From Rhodococcus sp. EPR-157 (lineage in GTDB: Bacteria; Actinomycetota; Actinomycetes; Mycobacteriales; Mycobacteriaceae), in NCBI RefSeq assembly GCF_001647195.1, contig NZ_LVCV01000018.1, positions 1-33,997 on the forward strand: a DNA stretch of 33,997 nt, read 5' to 3'. The notes below the pieces were generated by a model. The model searched no databases, had not been told where the DNA came from, and was given only the letters and a program-made list of their open reading frames with translations. Positions 23,908-32,129 of this stretch are shown in pieces (positions within the stretch are counted from its first letter, which is position 1; each line of letters begins with the position of its first letter). The position numbers were made by a program, and so were the translations under genes.

Positions 23908-25056
23908 TCAGAGCAGGCGGAGCAGGGTGGCGTTGGCTTGTCCGCCGCCCTCACACATCGTTTGCAGGCCGAACTCGATGCCGTTCTCGCGCATGTGGTG
24001 GACCATGGTTGTCATTAGTCTGGCACCGCTTCCGCCCAGCGGATGACCGAGGGCGATCGCCCCACCGTTCGGGTTCAGTCGTTGCTTGTCTGCCCCAATC
24101 TCTTCAACCCAGGCCAAGACAACCGAGGCAAAGGCTTCGTTGACTTCGTAGGTGCCGATATCGCCGATGCTCAGGCCGCGGCGCGCAAGTAGCTTCTCGG
24201 TCGCGGGAATGGGGCCGGTGAGCATCGGCATGGGCGGTGATCCGACGACGACAGCGGTGTCGATCGCCGCGATCGGCGTGAAACCGAGCTCCGCGGCCGT
24301 ATCGGATCCCATGATCAGAAGGGCGGCGGACCCGTCGCTGATCTGAGATGAGTTGGCTGCGGTGACCTTGCCTTCTGGTGTGAAGGCCGGCTTGAGTTTG
24401 CCGAGCGATTCGAGCGTACCGCCGCGCCGGATACCCTCGTCGACCGATACACTTTCGCCGCCGACCGGGATGGATGCGATCTGGCCACCGAATCGTCCTG
24501 CGTCAATCGCCGCTGCCGCCTTGGTGTGAGATTCGAGCCCGAACTCGTCGAGCTGAGTGCGCGAGAGGTTCCATTGGTCGGCGATCTGTTCCGCACCGAT
24601 TCCTTGATTGGGAAAGCCGGCTCCAAATCGCTGCGCGTAGAGCTCGCCGAGCGGTGAGTCGCCTGCCGCCGTCGATGACCCGATGGGGATACGGGACATC
24701 GATTCGACCCCGCCGGCGACGACTACGTCGTAGTGGCCGGCTATTACGCTGGCCGCCGCGAAACTGACGGCCTGCTGCGATGATCCACATTGGCGGTTGA
24801 TTGTTGTGCCGGGCACGTGGATTGGCCACCCCGCCGACAACGCGGCTGTTCGAGCTATGTCGAAGCTTTGTTCACCGATCTGACTGACGCATCCCCAGAT
24901 GACGTCTTCGACCAATGCGGGGTCGAGACCGGTTCGCTCGATGAGCGAGCGCAGCACATAGGCCGACAGATCGGCGGGGTGCACGCTCGACAACCCTCCG
25001 TTCCTCTTGCCGACGGGTGATCGGACGGCATCGACTATTACTGCTTCACGAGACAT
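23908..25056 (-). CDS. Acetyl-CoA acetyltransferase family thiolase
   Basis: 382-aa thiolase for cleavage (or condensation) of 3-ketoacyl-CoA. All active-site elements are present: Cys90 in NRQCGSS, NEAFA, the His in GGAIALGHPLGGSGAR and the second Cys in CEGGGQANA. The ATG at 25056 has a CAGGA 5 nt upstream and starts the usual MSREAVIVDAVRSPVG; a longer frame to 25083 adds nothing conserved. Last gene of the operon, 81 bp after the ACAD stop and followed by a strong hairpin. A second thiolase at the window's left edge serves the other operon, so two separate acyl chains or two rounds of shortening are probably handled. Confidence 0.94.
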   Translation of the reverse strand: MSREAVIVDAVRSPVGKRNGGLSSVHPADLSAYVLRSLIERTGLDPALVEDVIWGCVSQIGEQSFDIARTAALSAGWPIHVPGTTINRQCGSSQQAVSFAAASVIAGHYDVVVAGGVESMSRIPIGSSTAAGDSPLGELYAQRFGAGFPNQGIGAEQIADQWNLSRTQLDEFGLESHTKAAAAIDAGRFGGQIASIPVGGESVSVDEGIRRGGTLESLGKLKPAFTPEGKVTAANSSQISDGSAALLIMGSDTAAELGFTPIAAIDTAVVVGSPPMPMLTGPIPATEKLLARRGLSIGDIGTYEVNEAFASVVLAWVEEIGADKQRLNPNGGAIALGHPLGGSGARLMTTMVHHMRENGIEFGLQTMCEGGGQANATLLRLL

Positions 25057-25137
25057 GATCCTGGTGCTTTCTGCTTGGTGCAAAATGGTGTGCGCGCTGC
25101 GCAGCGCGGCCGCTTTCGGTTAAACAACGAATCGACA

Positions 25138-26937
25138 TCAGAACCACTGCGCGGACATCTCCACACTTGTCCGATCGAGACTGTCCAGCAGGTCGAACTG
25201 CGCTGTGGTGGAGGGAAGTTCGTAGCGAAAGAAGTAGCGCGTTGCTTGGCGTTTTCCATCGTAGAAGTTGCCGGTCAAATCTCCGGCAACCAGGAACTGT
25301 TCGAGCCACATCCAAGCTACGACGACGTGACCCACTGCTTCGAGATAGATGGACGAATTGGCAAGTGCGCACGCCTTGTCCGGCTCGGACCGCAGATTCG
25401 TGGTCACCTCGAAAGTTCGATCGAGGGCAGCTTTCAACTCGATGGCCAGACCGGCTGCCTCGCCACCGGTGTTGTGTGCGCGGTCGATGGTCGATCCGAT
25501 GGTACTGAGCAGCAAATCCAGGCCCGCGCCGTCCTGCATCGTCATCTTGCGGCCAAGCAGGTCCAGTCCTTGGATACCATGCGTTCCTTCGTGGATCTGG
25601 TTGAGCCGGTTGTCTCGGTAGAACTGCTCGACGTCGTAGTCGCGGGTGTAGCCGTAGCCGCCGTGTACCTGAATTGCGAGATCGTTGGCGCGTAAACACC
25701 ATTGCGACGGCCAACTCTTTGCAATCGGCGTCAGTACATCGAGCAACAGGGTCTTTTCGGCCCGTTGGTCAGTGTCCTCTAGTGTGTCCTGTTCGTCGAC
25801 GAGGTTGGAACAGAACAACCCGAGAGCGAGCGCGCCTTCGACATAAGCCTTCTGCGCGAGGAGCATTCGCTTGACATCGGCGTGCTCGACAATGGAGATC
25901 GGTTTCGATGCAGGGTCGCGGTTCGTCTGGCTTCGACCTTGTGTGCGTGTGAGCGCGTACTCCACGGATTGACGGTATCCGGCATAACCGAGTGCTGTGG
26001 CGAGGAATCCGACCCCGATCCGGGCCTCGTTCATCATGTGGAACATATAGTTCAATCCGCGGTTCGGTTCACCGATGAGGTATCCGATGGCCCCGGACGA
26101 ACCTGCCGGTGTGTAGCTGCCGTCCCCGAAGTTGAGCAGAGCGTTCGTAGTGCCTCGATTGCCCATTTTGTGGTTCAGCCCAACGAGCGCGACGTCGTTG
26201 CGTTCTCCTGGATTACCGTCGGCGTCCAGGACATACTTGGGGACGATGAACAGCGAAATGCCTTTGACGCCGGCACCGCCTCCGGGGATTTTCGCGAGCA
26301 CGAGGTGAACAATGTTCTCGCTCAATTCGTGGTCACCGCCGGAGATCCACATCTTCGTGCCGGTCAAGCGGTAGCTACCGTCTGTTTGCCGGACTGCTTT
26401 GGTCGTGATGTCCGCCAGTGACGATCCGGCCTGGGGCTCGGACAGACACATTGTTCCGAAGAACCGGCCTTCGAGCATGGGCCGGACATAGGCGTCGATC
26501 TGTTGCTCGGTTGCGTACGCGACGAGCAGATTCGCGTTGGCGACGGTTAGGAACGGGTACCCGGTGGTGGATGCGTTCGATGCCTGGAACCACGCCACCG
26601 ATGCCCGCATGACCGATATCGGTAGTTGCATACCGCCGAGGGACTCGTCGAACGCACCGGCGAAAAGCCCTGCCTGTGCGAAAACTTCGAGGGCCTTCTT
26701 GGCTTCGGGTGTGAGGATGACTTTTCCGTCCTCACCTACCGTCGGCTCCTGGGCGTCGGCCAGTTTGTTATGGGGTGCGAAGAACTTCGCGGCCATGTCC
26801 GCACTGAGGTCGAGCACCGCATCGAAGGTGTCTCGGGAGTGTTCTGCGAACCGTGGGCGTGTAGTCAGCGATTCGACGTCGAGCCATTCGTAGAGCATGA
26901 ACTCGATGTCGCGGCGGGAAAGCGGTGGCGTGGTCAT
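25138..26937 (-). CDS. Large acyl-CoA dehydrogenase (DmdC-like, about 600 aa)
   Basis: 599-aa FAD-dependent acyl-CoA dehydrogenase of the long subfamily that carries extra N- and C-terminal regions (DmdC-type). It introduces the alpha-beta double bond in an acyl-CoA and passes electrons to ETF. Visible: MCLSEPQAGSSLADI (163-177), KMWISGGDHEL, the HGGYGYTRDY region and catalytic Glu450 in HEGTHGIQGLDLLGRK. The last 120 or so residues form the extra C-terminal domain. The ATG at 26937 follows AAGGACCTC, 13 bp after the SDR stop; the frame continues upstream to 26988 but only inside the SDR end. Unlike the ACAD at 2768, the catalytic Glu is kept, so normal dehydrogenation is expected. Substrate unknown. 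Confidence 0.93.
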   Translation of the reverse strand: MTTPPLSRRDIEFMLYEWLDVESLTTRPRFAEHSRDTFDAVLDLSADMAAKFFAPHNKLADAQEPTVGEDGKVILTPEAKKALEVFAQAGLFAGAFDESLGGMQLPISVMRASVAWFQASNASTTGYPFLTVANANLLVAYATEQQIDAYVRPMLEGRFFGTMCLSEPQAGSSLADITTKAVRQTDGSYRLTGTKMWISGGDHELSENIVHLVLAKIPGGGAGVKGISLFIVPKYVLDADGNPGERNDVALVGLNHKMGNRGTTNALLNFGDGSYTPAGSSGAIGYLIGEPNRGLNYMFHMMNEARIGVGFLATALGYAGYRQSVEYALTRTQGRSQTNRDPASKPISIVEHADVKRMLLAQKAYVEGALALGLFCSNLVDEQDTLEDTDQRAEKTLLLDVLTPIAKSWPSQWCLRANDLAIQVHGGYGYTRDYDVEQFYRDNRLNQIHEGTHGIQGLDLLGRKMTMQDGAGLDLLLSTIGSTIDRAHNTGGEAAGLAIELKAALDRTFEVTTNLRSEPDKACALANSSIYLEAVGHVVVAWMWLEQFLVAGDLTGNFYDGKRQATRYFFRYELPSTTAQFDLLDSLDRTSVEMSAQWF

Positions 26938-26950
26938 GAGGTCCTTGTTT

Positions 26951-27682
26951 CTAGATAGAGGCTCCGCCGTCGACTGGCAGGACGACACCGGTGATGTAAC
27001 CGGACTCCTCCGATGCCAGAAATGCGACGGCCGTGGCCATTTCGGATGGATCAGCGAAGCGCGCTATCGGGCCGGTCACCTCGGGGATCTTGTCTTCGGG
27101 GATAGAGGCTGTCATTCGTGTCGCAGCGTTGGGTGAAATCGCGTTGACGGTGACACCGAAAATGGCCAGTTCCTTGGCCGTGGTCTTGGTGAATCCGATG
27201 ATGCCGGCCTTGGCGGCTGCGTAGTTCGACTGGCCCCGGTTACCGCGAAGGCCGGTGTACGAGGTGACATTTACGATGCGTCCGTAGTTCTGAGCGCGAA
27301 AGTGTGGAACGACGGCGCGGGTGAAACGGAATGTACCTCCGGCGTGGACATCGAGAACCTGTGACCAGTCGTCGTCGGTGAGTTTCCACACGACGCGGTC
27401 ACGCAGAATTCCCGCATTGTTGACCACGACGTCGATGCGACCGGTCCGCGCGATGGTGGCACTCACCACTCGCTCGACTTCCTCTGTGTTGCTCACGTCG
27501 GCCTGTGCCGCGACGGCCCCGACGACGTCGGCCGCGCTCGCGAGCTCGTCGCCATCGAAGTCCACCATGACCACATCGGCACCGGAGTTCTTGAAATGTC
27601 GGGCCAGTTCGAGACCGATTCCTCGGGCGGCACCGGTCACGAGGACCGTCCGTCCGGTGAAGTCGAAGCTGATGTTGCCCAT
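26951..27682 (-). CDS. SDR, FabG / 3-hydroxyacyl-CoA dehydrogenase-like
   Basis: 243-aa SDR resembling FabG. TGAARGIG (16-23), Asp41 after strand 2 (VDFD), which favours NAD, NNAG (88-91), Ser141, Tyr154, Lys158 (YAAAK) and C-terminal ITGVVLPVDGG. AGGACGACCT precedes the ATG. Set 13 bp before the ACAD gene and 56 bp after the CitE-like gene in one operon with MaoC hydratases and a thiolase, its likely role is oxidation of an (R)- or (S)-3-hydroxyacyl-CoA. MaoC hydratases give the (R) isomer, and FabG-type SDRs use (R), so the pairing is chemically consistent. Confidence 0.9.
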   Translation of the reverse strand: MGNISFDFTGRTVLVTGAARGIGLELARHFKNSGADVVMVDFDGDELASAADVVGAVAAQADVSNTEEVERVVSATIARTGRIDVVVNNAGILRDRVVWKLTDDDWSQVLDVHAGGTFRFTRAVVPHFRAQNYGRIVNVTSYTGLRGNRGQSNYAAAKAGIIGFTKTTAKELAIFGVTVNAISPNAATRMTASIPEDKIPEVTGPIARFADPSEMATAVAFLASEESGYITGVVLPVDGGASI

Positions 27683-27738
27683 AGGTCGTCCTATTCGTAA
27701 TACGTTGTCGATGAATAACTGTCAGGTACGGCGTTCGA

Positions 27739-28659
27739 TCAGTGCTGCTCGACCACGGATGCGCGCTGAAGGACGGTCTCGAAGATGCGAGCCGTTGCTG
27801 CATCGACCATGATCCCGTCGATGGCCACGGCGCCGTCACCGGTGGCTTCTGCCGCGCGCATGGCATCGACCACCTTGCGAGCGTGGGCGACTGCTTCCTC
27901 GGTGGGGGAGTAGGCCTCGTTGGCCAGCGTGACCTGGCTGGGGTGAATGGCCCACTTTCCGACGGCTCCGAGTTCGGCGGCCCAATTCGCCTGCTGCAGA
28001 TAGGCTTCGTCGTTCTTGAAATCTCCGAACGGCCCGTCGATGGCGTCCAGCCCGTTGCTGCGAGCGGCAACGATCATCTTGGTTCGAGCAGAATGCCAGA
28101 TGTCGCCAGGATAACCGGAGCTGGTACCGATGTGAGCGGACCGCATTCCGTGGCTCGCGGCGAGGTCTCCCACTCCCAGAATGAGCGCTTCGAGTCGCGG
28201 ACTGCTCGCCGCGATGGCATCGACAGCCGCCAGAGCTTCCACTTCTTCGATCAGTACCTCCAGTCCGATTCTGCCGATCTCGAGCCCGTGTTTGTGTTCG
28301 AGCAGCGTGAGCAGGGTGTCGATGAACCAGACGTCGCGTGCCGACTTGACCTTGGGGATGATAAGTACGTCCAGGTGCGCTCCGGCACCGGCGACAACTT
28401 CGGTGATGTCGTCGAGGCACCAAATTGTCTGAACGCCGTTGATGCGTACCGCACGGGTTTTTCGTCCCCAGTCGAGTTCGCGCAAGGCGGTGACTGCTTG
28501 CTTGCGTGCCACGTCTTTGGCGTTGGGGGCCACGGCGTCCTCGAGGTCGAGGAAGACCAAGTCGGCGTTGCCCGCAGCCGCTTTGGCCATCATTTTCTCG
28601 CTAGTGGCGGGGGTGGACAGTTCTGATCGGCGGGGCCGTACGGGCCTCTGGTTTGTCAT
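27739..28659 (-). CDS. CitE-like HpcH/HpaI aldolase family lyase
   Basis: 306-aa member of the citrate lyase beta/malyl-CoA lyase group. Metal and substrate landmarks: LDLEDAV (37-43), Arg72 in RINGV, Glu138 in LIEEVEAL and Asp165 in LGVGDLAA. AGGAGA precedes the ATG at 28659. Relatives cleave or form malyl-, citramalyl- or 3-hydroxy-3-methylglutaryl-CoA-type thioesters; in mycobacteria a CitE homologue next to a MaoC hydratase works in itaconate/leucine dissimilation. Here it lies directly after two MaoC-fold genes, so a retro-aldol cleavage of a hydrated branched dicarboxylyl-CoA is a reasonable guess. That would connect to the carboxylase operon, which makes such dicarboxylyl-CoAs. No citrate lyase alpha or gamma genes are near. 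Confidence 0.9.
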   Translation of the reverse strand: MTNQRPVRPRRSELSTPATSEKMMAKAAAGNADLVFLDLEDAVAPNAKDVARKQAVTALRELDWGRKTRAVRINGVQTIWCLDDITEVVAGAGAHLDVLIIPKVKSARDVWFIDTLLTLLEHKHGLEIGRIGLEVLIEEVEALAAVDAIAASSPRLEALILGVGDLAASHGMRSAHIGTSSGYPGDIWHSARTKMIVAARSNGLDAIDGPFGDFKNDEAYLQQANWAAELGAVGKWAIHPSQVTLANEAYSPTEEAVAHARKVVDAMRAAEATGDGAVAIDGIMVDAATARIFETVLQRASVVEQH

Positions 28660-28705
28660 CGGTTCTCCTGTGGAAGGGGTTGCTGAAGAAAAGGATTGAG
28701 CTTCT

Positions 28706-29209
28706 TTACGAGCGCCAATGGCTTCGTCGCTTGATCAATACGCGGCGCGTGCACTCGAATACGATGCGCATGTCGTCGGTGGCACCCCAGTGCTTGAATT
28801 CAACAACCCCGGCGTCATCGCGTTCTGCTGGTTCGACTCCCAAAACCTGGGTGTACGCGTAGATGGTGTCTCCGTGAAAGACGCTGGCTTTGAAGCGAAT
28901 ATGGTCAAGGCTGAGCTCGGCCAAGGCGTTCTCGGCGGTGTCCTGGCTGGTCAGGCCCAGAGTGAGCGAGCCGGTAATCAGTCCGAAAACGATCCGGCTC
29001 TTCCCCCACGGCGAGTCCTTCATGGACGCTTCGTTCCAGTGTTCCTGTGCGGTGTTCATGACCAGTTTGCTGATCAGCTGGTTCTCGACCTCGTCGATGG
29101 TTGCACCGCGCGCATGCTTCCACCGATCACCGACCAGGAACGATTCGAACCATCCCGAGTCCTCGGTTACCCAGTTCTCCGTAGCTGAGTGTGGTTGTAG
29201 CTGAGTCAT
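28706..29209 (-). CDS. MaoC-family hot-dog dehydratase, probable catalytic subunit
   Basis: 167-aa single hot-dog protein similar to mesaconyl-CoA hydratase/Rv2499c-type MaoC proteins. Asn52 and His57 in MNTAQEHWN fit the N-T-x-x-x-H pattern of this group, and LITGSLTLGL and the VFHGDTIYA strand follow. GGGAG lies about 10 nt before the ATG at 29209. It is 61 bp after the other MaoC gene and 46 bp before the CitE-like gene. Because the neighbour has lost the His position, I infer that the two proteins form a heterodimer with the active site supplied by this one, as in HadAB or ChsH1-ChsH2. Reaction: hydration of an enoyl-CoA, substrate unknown. Confidence 0.83.
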   Translation of the reverse strand: MTQLQPHSATENWVTEDSGWFESFLVGDRWKHARGATIDEVENQLISKLVMNTAQEHWNEASMKDSPWGKSRIVFGLITGSLTLGLTSQDTAENALAELSLDHIRFKASVFHGDTIYAYTQVLGVEPAERDDAGVVEFKHWGATDDMRIVFECTRRVLIKRRSHWRS

Positions 29210-29270
29210 TTTCGGTGGCTCCCGTCGATCTTCCAGTGTGTAGCTGCTGCGGCGTCGCGGTTTGCGTCAC

Positions 29271-29771
29271 TCATAGCAACTTCTGCCCGGCCAGTAGGTT
29301 CTTACGTACGAAACGCAGGATCACCTCATCGTTCTGGTCGAACGCCGTGGTCCTCCAGGTCACGATCCCGTATCCGGGTCGGCTGGCGGACGGACGTGAG
29401 TCCAGTACGACCGACTCAGTTCTGACGGTGTCGCCGGGGTAGACCGGTCTTTCGAAGACGCACTCTTCTATACCGAGGAAGGGGCCCGCGGATTCGCTGA
29501 GATCTTCCACGGACAGCCCAACAACGGTACACAGCACAAGGAAGGGATTCAGTTGAGAGTCTTTGTGGCCATGTGCGCGTGCGTATTCGGCGTTGAGATA
29601 CAGAGGGGACCAGTGCGCCAGTGCGGTGCTGAACAGCACGTTGTCCGCGGTGGTTATCGAGCGACCCCAATGATGGGGGAAGACCTTGCCCGTCTCGAAT
29701 TTTTCGAAGTATGCGCCACGTCGGCGGAGTGGGAACTCCGCGAGGTCGGGGGTGGGTGCAGTGTCGGTCAC
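29271..29771 (-). CDS. MaoC-family hot-dog protein, probable non-catalytic partner
   Basis: 166-aa hot-dog protein of the mesaconyl-CoA hydratase-like group: YFEKFETGKVF (21-31), ITTADNVLFSTA, then AHWSPLYLNAEYA, and PVYPGDTVRTES and SRPGYGIV further on. At the place where relatives have N-T-x-P-L-H-x-D it reads H53-W-S-P-L-Y58-L-N60, so the catalytic His is Tyr. The GTG at 29771 is chosen since AGGAGAG lies 5 nt upstream; an in-frame ATG at 29804 lies on the -10 region of the candidate promoter. First gene of the six-gene operon. It probably pairs with the next MaoC protein and shapes the acyl pocket. Confidence 0.83.
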   Translation of the reverse strand: MTDTAPTPDLAEFPLRRRGAYFEKFETGKVFPHHWGRSITTADNVLFSTALAHWSPLYLNAEYARAHGHKDSQLNPFLVLCTVVGLSVEDLSESAGPFLGIEECVFERPVYPGDTVRTESVVLDSRPSASRPGYGIVTWRTTAFDQNDEVILRFVRKNLLAGQKLL

Positions 29772-29802
29772 GGATGCTCTCCTGACAGTGGGCGTCCAGC
29801 CC

Positions 29803-29831
29803 ACGCTACAATGTTAGTAGTTGACTAACAA
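29803..29831 (-). promoter_or_regulatory. Promoter with overlapping palindromic operator, six-gene operon
   Basis: Minus strand: -35 TTGTTA (29831-29826), 17-bp spacer, -10 TAGCGT (29808-29803), about 30 bp before the GTG start. The dyad TGTTAGT-AGTTG-ACTAACA (29812-29830) covers the -35 and most of the spacer, a place suited to repression. Its half TTGTTAGTCAACT is identical, with the same position relative to the -35, to the promoter of the carboxylase operon. A GTGGGC-5-GCCCAC dyad (29788-29804) lies just downstream. Confidence 0.6.
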
Positions 29832-29848
29832 CAAACTATCTATGACGC

Positions 29849-30682
29849 TTAGCCTAGCTGTCCGGCGTCGCGAAGGTCGATATTGTCGGTTCGCGGCAGG
29901 CGGTAGATGCAGTAGCCGGCCACTAAGCAGGAGAAGGCAAGCATGGCGAACACCGAGCCAAGTCCCAACCCGCTGGCTATGAGCAAGGACGCTGCCACTG
30001 GGCCGAGACCGCCGCCGATGAGAGACGAGAACTGATAGCTCATGCCTACCCCCGTGTAGCGCACGGCCGTGGGGAACAACTCTGAGTACAGCGCACCGAT
30101 CGGTGCAAGACATAGAGAATGGAAGATGTAAACCAGCGAGTAGCTAACTATCACGCCTACTGCCGTAGCGCCGGTGAACAACAGCCCCAACACGGCAAGG
30201 TTCAGAGTGGCAAGTGTCACGCCGACTGCCAGGACGCGGCGGCGACCAAATCGGTCGGCAAGAAGGCCTCCGATGGGTATGCCGACGAAGGAAAATGCCA
30301 CTCCGATGATCGAAGCGTTGAGTAGAAAAGAGCGAGTCAATCCGAATTCGGTGACTCCGTAATTGATAAAGAAGGTGCCGAGCAAAGATTGAATCATGAA
30401 TGGCCCCGCAAACACCCCGGCGGCTAACGCGACTGGTTTGGCGTACTGAGTGAAAATAATCGTGAACGGCAGTTTTGCTGGACGGTCGTTGTTTTTGGCA
30501 GCCTCGATCATCACGGGACTTTCGGTGATTCGCAGACGCATGTACACAGCCAAACCGAAGAGAACAACGGTGGCCAGGAACGGCAGTCTCCAGCCCCAGG
30601 TCAGGAAGTTATCACCCGTTGCTGAGACAACTATCGAAAATGCAGCGAATCCCAGCAACACTCCCAGTGCCGACCCCATAGC
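29849..30682 (-). pseudogene. MFS transporter (MHS family), 3' part, cut off by the insertion sequence
   Basis: C-terminal part of a major facilitator of the metabolite:H+ symporter type, about 275 codons with roughly eight membrane segments, the GWRLPF motif after the first segment, and LLADRFGRRR in the second-half loop. Its reading frame joins exactly to the piece at 32122-32639 when the insertion sequence and one copy of the 8-bp target duplication are removed; the joint reads MGSATAMGSALGVLLG. The rebuilt gene (32639 to 29849) would encode 447 aa, a normal length. No other stop or frameshift is seen, so the insertion is recent. It lies between the third MaoC gene and the six-gene operon and probably imported the acid or alcohol substrate. 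Confidence 0.93.
30675..30682. repeat. Target site duplication, left copy
   Basis: CCCATAGC directly abuts the left inverted repeat of the insertion sequence and is repeated at 32122-32129. Eight base pairs is the size produced by ISL3-family elements. Confidence 0.93.
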
Positions 30683-30693
30683 GGCTCATCCCA
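30683..30693 (+). repeat. Left terminal inverted repeat of the insertion sequence
   Basis: GGCTCATCCCA, the outermost 11 bp, pairs with 32111-32121 with one mismatch. The transposase stop codon (30686-30688) lies inside it. Confidence 0.88.
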
Positions 30694-32011
30694 ATCGGGG
30701 GTGTAGGAGTTGGGGTCTGAATCCGCCGGTCTCGAGCAGGCTTCGGGCGATGTAGTTGGTCAGGTTGCGGAACCCGAGTGCGGAGCCGCGCAGGTGTTCG
30801 AGCCGTCCGTTGAGCGCCTCGGTCGGCCCGTTGCTGGTGCCGGGTCGTTCGAAGTAGGCGAGCACGTCGGCGGCTCGCTTCTTCAGGGTCCGGCCCAGGG
30901 TGGTGAGCTCGGTGAGCACCTTGGGGACGCCGGCGCTGAGGTCGGTGATCAGCTTCTCCATGAGCTCGCGGCCACGTTGCCGGTCCTCGTGGCGATAGGC
31001 GGCGATCATGCGCTGGTAGACACCCCAGGTCGCCTCGACCTCGACGTGAGCGTCATCAACGAACAGCGCGCGTAGCCTGTCGCTCTGCTTGTCGGTAAGC
31101 AGGTCCGCGCCGGTGTGCAGCGTGCGCCGCGACTTGTAGAGCGGGTCGTCCCTGAACCCACGGTGCCCGTGGATCGCGAGTTGGACCCGGCGCCGACACC
31201 TGTCGAGGGCGTCACCGGCCAGGCGCACGACGTGGAAGGGATCCATCACCGTGACCGCGTCCGGGATCTCCTCCGCAGCGGCGGTCTTGAACCCGGTGAA
31301 GCCGTCCATCGCGACCACCTCGACCGCGTCACGGAAGGCGTCGTCGCGGTCGGCGAGCCAGGTCTTGAACGCCGCCTTCGACCGGCCCTCGACCATGTCC
31401 AGCAGCCTTGCTGGGCCGGCGCCATCGCGGACCGGGGTGAGGTCGATGATCACGGTGACGTACTTGTCGCCACGCCTGGTGTGGCGCCAGACGTGCTCAT
31501 CGACGCCAATGACCTTCACGCCCTCGAACCGCGTGGGGTCGTTGATCAGCAGCCGATTGCCTTCGGCCAGGACCGCGTTGTTGGCGGTGTCCCACGCGAC
31601 CCCGAGTCCCTCGGCGACACGGGCGACGGTGAGGTGTGCGACCACGATCCCTTCCAGCGCCCACCGCAACCCGGTGCGCGAGAGCTTCGCGCGTGGCTCC
31701 GCCGCGGCGCTGGTGTCTTGGCGCCACACGTGTCCGCAGTCGGCACAGCGGTAGCGGCGCACTACAACTTCCAGCACGGTCGGTCGCCAGCCCAGCGGCT
31801 CGTGGGCCAACCGCCGGATCACGGTGTCACGAGCAGCGCCTTCGCTGCCGCACCGTCGGCACCACTGATCTGGTTCCACCACGCGGCACGCGAGGACCGC
31901 ACGATCCGGTTCAAGTCGTTGCCCGGTCACGCTCAGACCGAGGCCGTCGAGTCGAGCGAAGGCGGTCAGGTCAGGGCGGCCGAAGCCGGCCGGCGGGGTA
32001 GCGTCGGACAC
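30686..32011 (-). CDS. ISL3-family transposase
   Basis: 441-aa DDE transposase. The N-terminal zinc-binding region has CRRC (51-54) and CADC (89-92), typical of ISL3 transposases. The catalytic core shows Asp171 in IGVDEHVW, Asp236 in AMDGFTGF and Glu398 in NGPTEALNGRLE. The frame is intact, and its stop lies in the left inverted repeat, leaving 110 bp between its start and the right end for a promoter. It catalyses cut-and-paste or replicative movement of the 1439-bp element. Confidence 0.95.
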   Translation of the reverse strand: MSDATPPAGFGRPDLTAFARLDGLGLSVTGQRLEPDRAVLACRVVEPDQWCRRCGSEGAARDTVIRRLAHEPLGWRPTVLEVVVRRYRCADCGHVWRQDTSAAAEPRAKLSRTGLRWALEGIVVAHLTVARVAEGLGVAWDTANNAVLAEGNRLLINDPTRFEGVKVIGVDEHVWRHTRRGDKYVTVIIDLTPVRDGAGPARLLDMVEGRSKAAFKTWLADRDDAFRDAVEVVAMDGFTGFKTAAAEEIPDAVTVMDPFHVVRLAGDALDRCRRRVQLAIHGHRGFRDDPLYKSRRTLHTGADLLTDKQSDRLRALFVDDAHVEVEATWGVYQRMIAAYRHEDRQRGRELMEKLITDLSAGVPKVLTELTTLGRTLKKRAADVLAYFERPGTSNGPTEALNGRLEHLRGSALGFRNLTNYIARSLLETGGFRPQLLHPRLG

Positions 32012-32110
32012 GTCGAGGTCTTTCGGATGGATGGCGTAGGAACCTCCATCGTCGGGAGACCTCGACGTCTATCTGCGGACCGACGCGCCCGGCCGACCCA
32101 CACCCTCATC

Positions 32111-32121
32111 TGGGAAGAGCC
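32111..32121 (-). repeat. Right terminal inverted repeat of the insertion sequence
   Basis: TGGGAAGAGCC on the plus strand; read inward it is GGCTCTTCCCA, matching the left end at 10 of 11 bases. Confidence 0.88.
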
Positions 32122-32129
32122 CCCATAGC
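32122..32129. repeat. Target site duplication, right copy
   Basis: CCCATAGC, identical to 30675-30682. The transporter frame is restored when one copy is removed together with the element. Confidence 0.93.

Larger units (their letters stand above)
30683..32121 (-). mobile_element. ISL3-family insertion sequence, complete, 1439 bp
   Basis: Bounded by imperfect inverted repeats: left GGCTCATCCCA (30683-30693) and, read inward from the right end, GGCTCTTCCCA (32121-32111), matching at 10 of 11 bases with further similarity in the following GGGTGT. It is flanked by the 8-bp duplication CCCATAGC. It carries one intact transposase gene, so it should be able to move. GC content appears higher than that of the surrounding transporter gene. 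It interrupts the MFS transporter at codon 170 or so. Confidence 0.95.

Noticed and set aside
31115-32128. 337-codon plus-strand open frame opposite the transposase
   Set aside because: Shadow of the transposase; it ends in the insertion sequence border and has no known domain.
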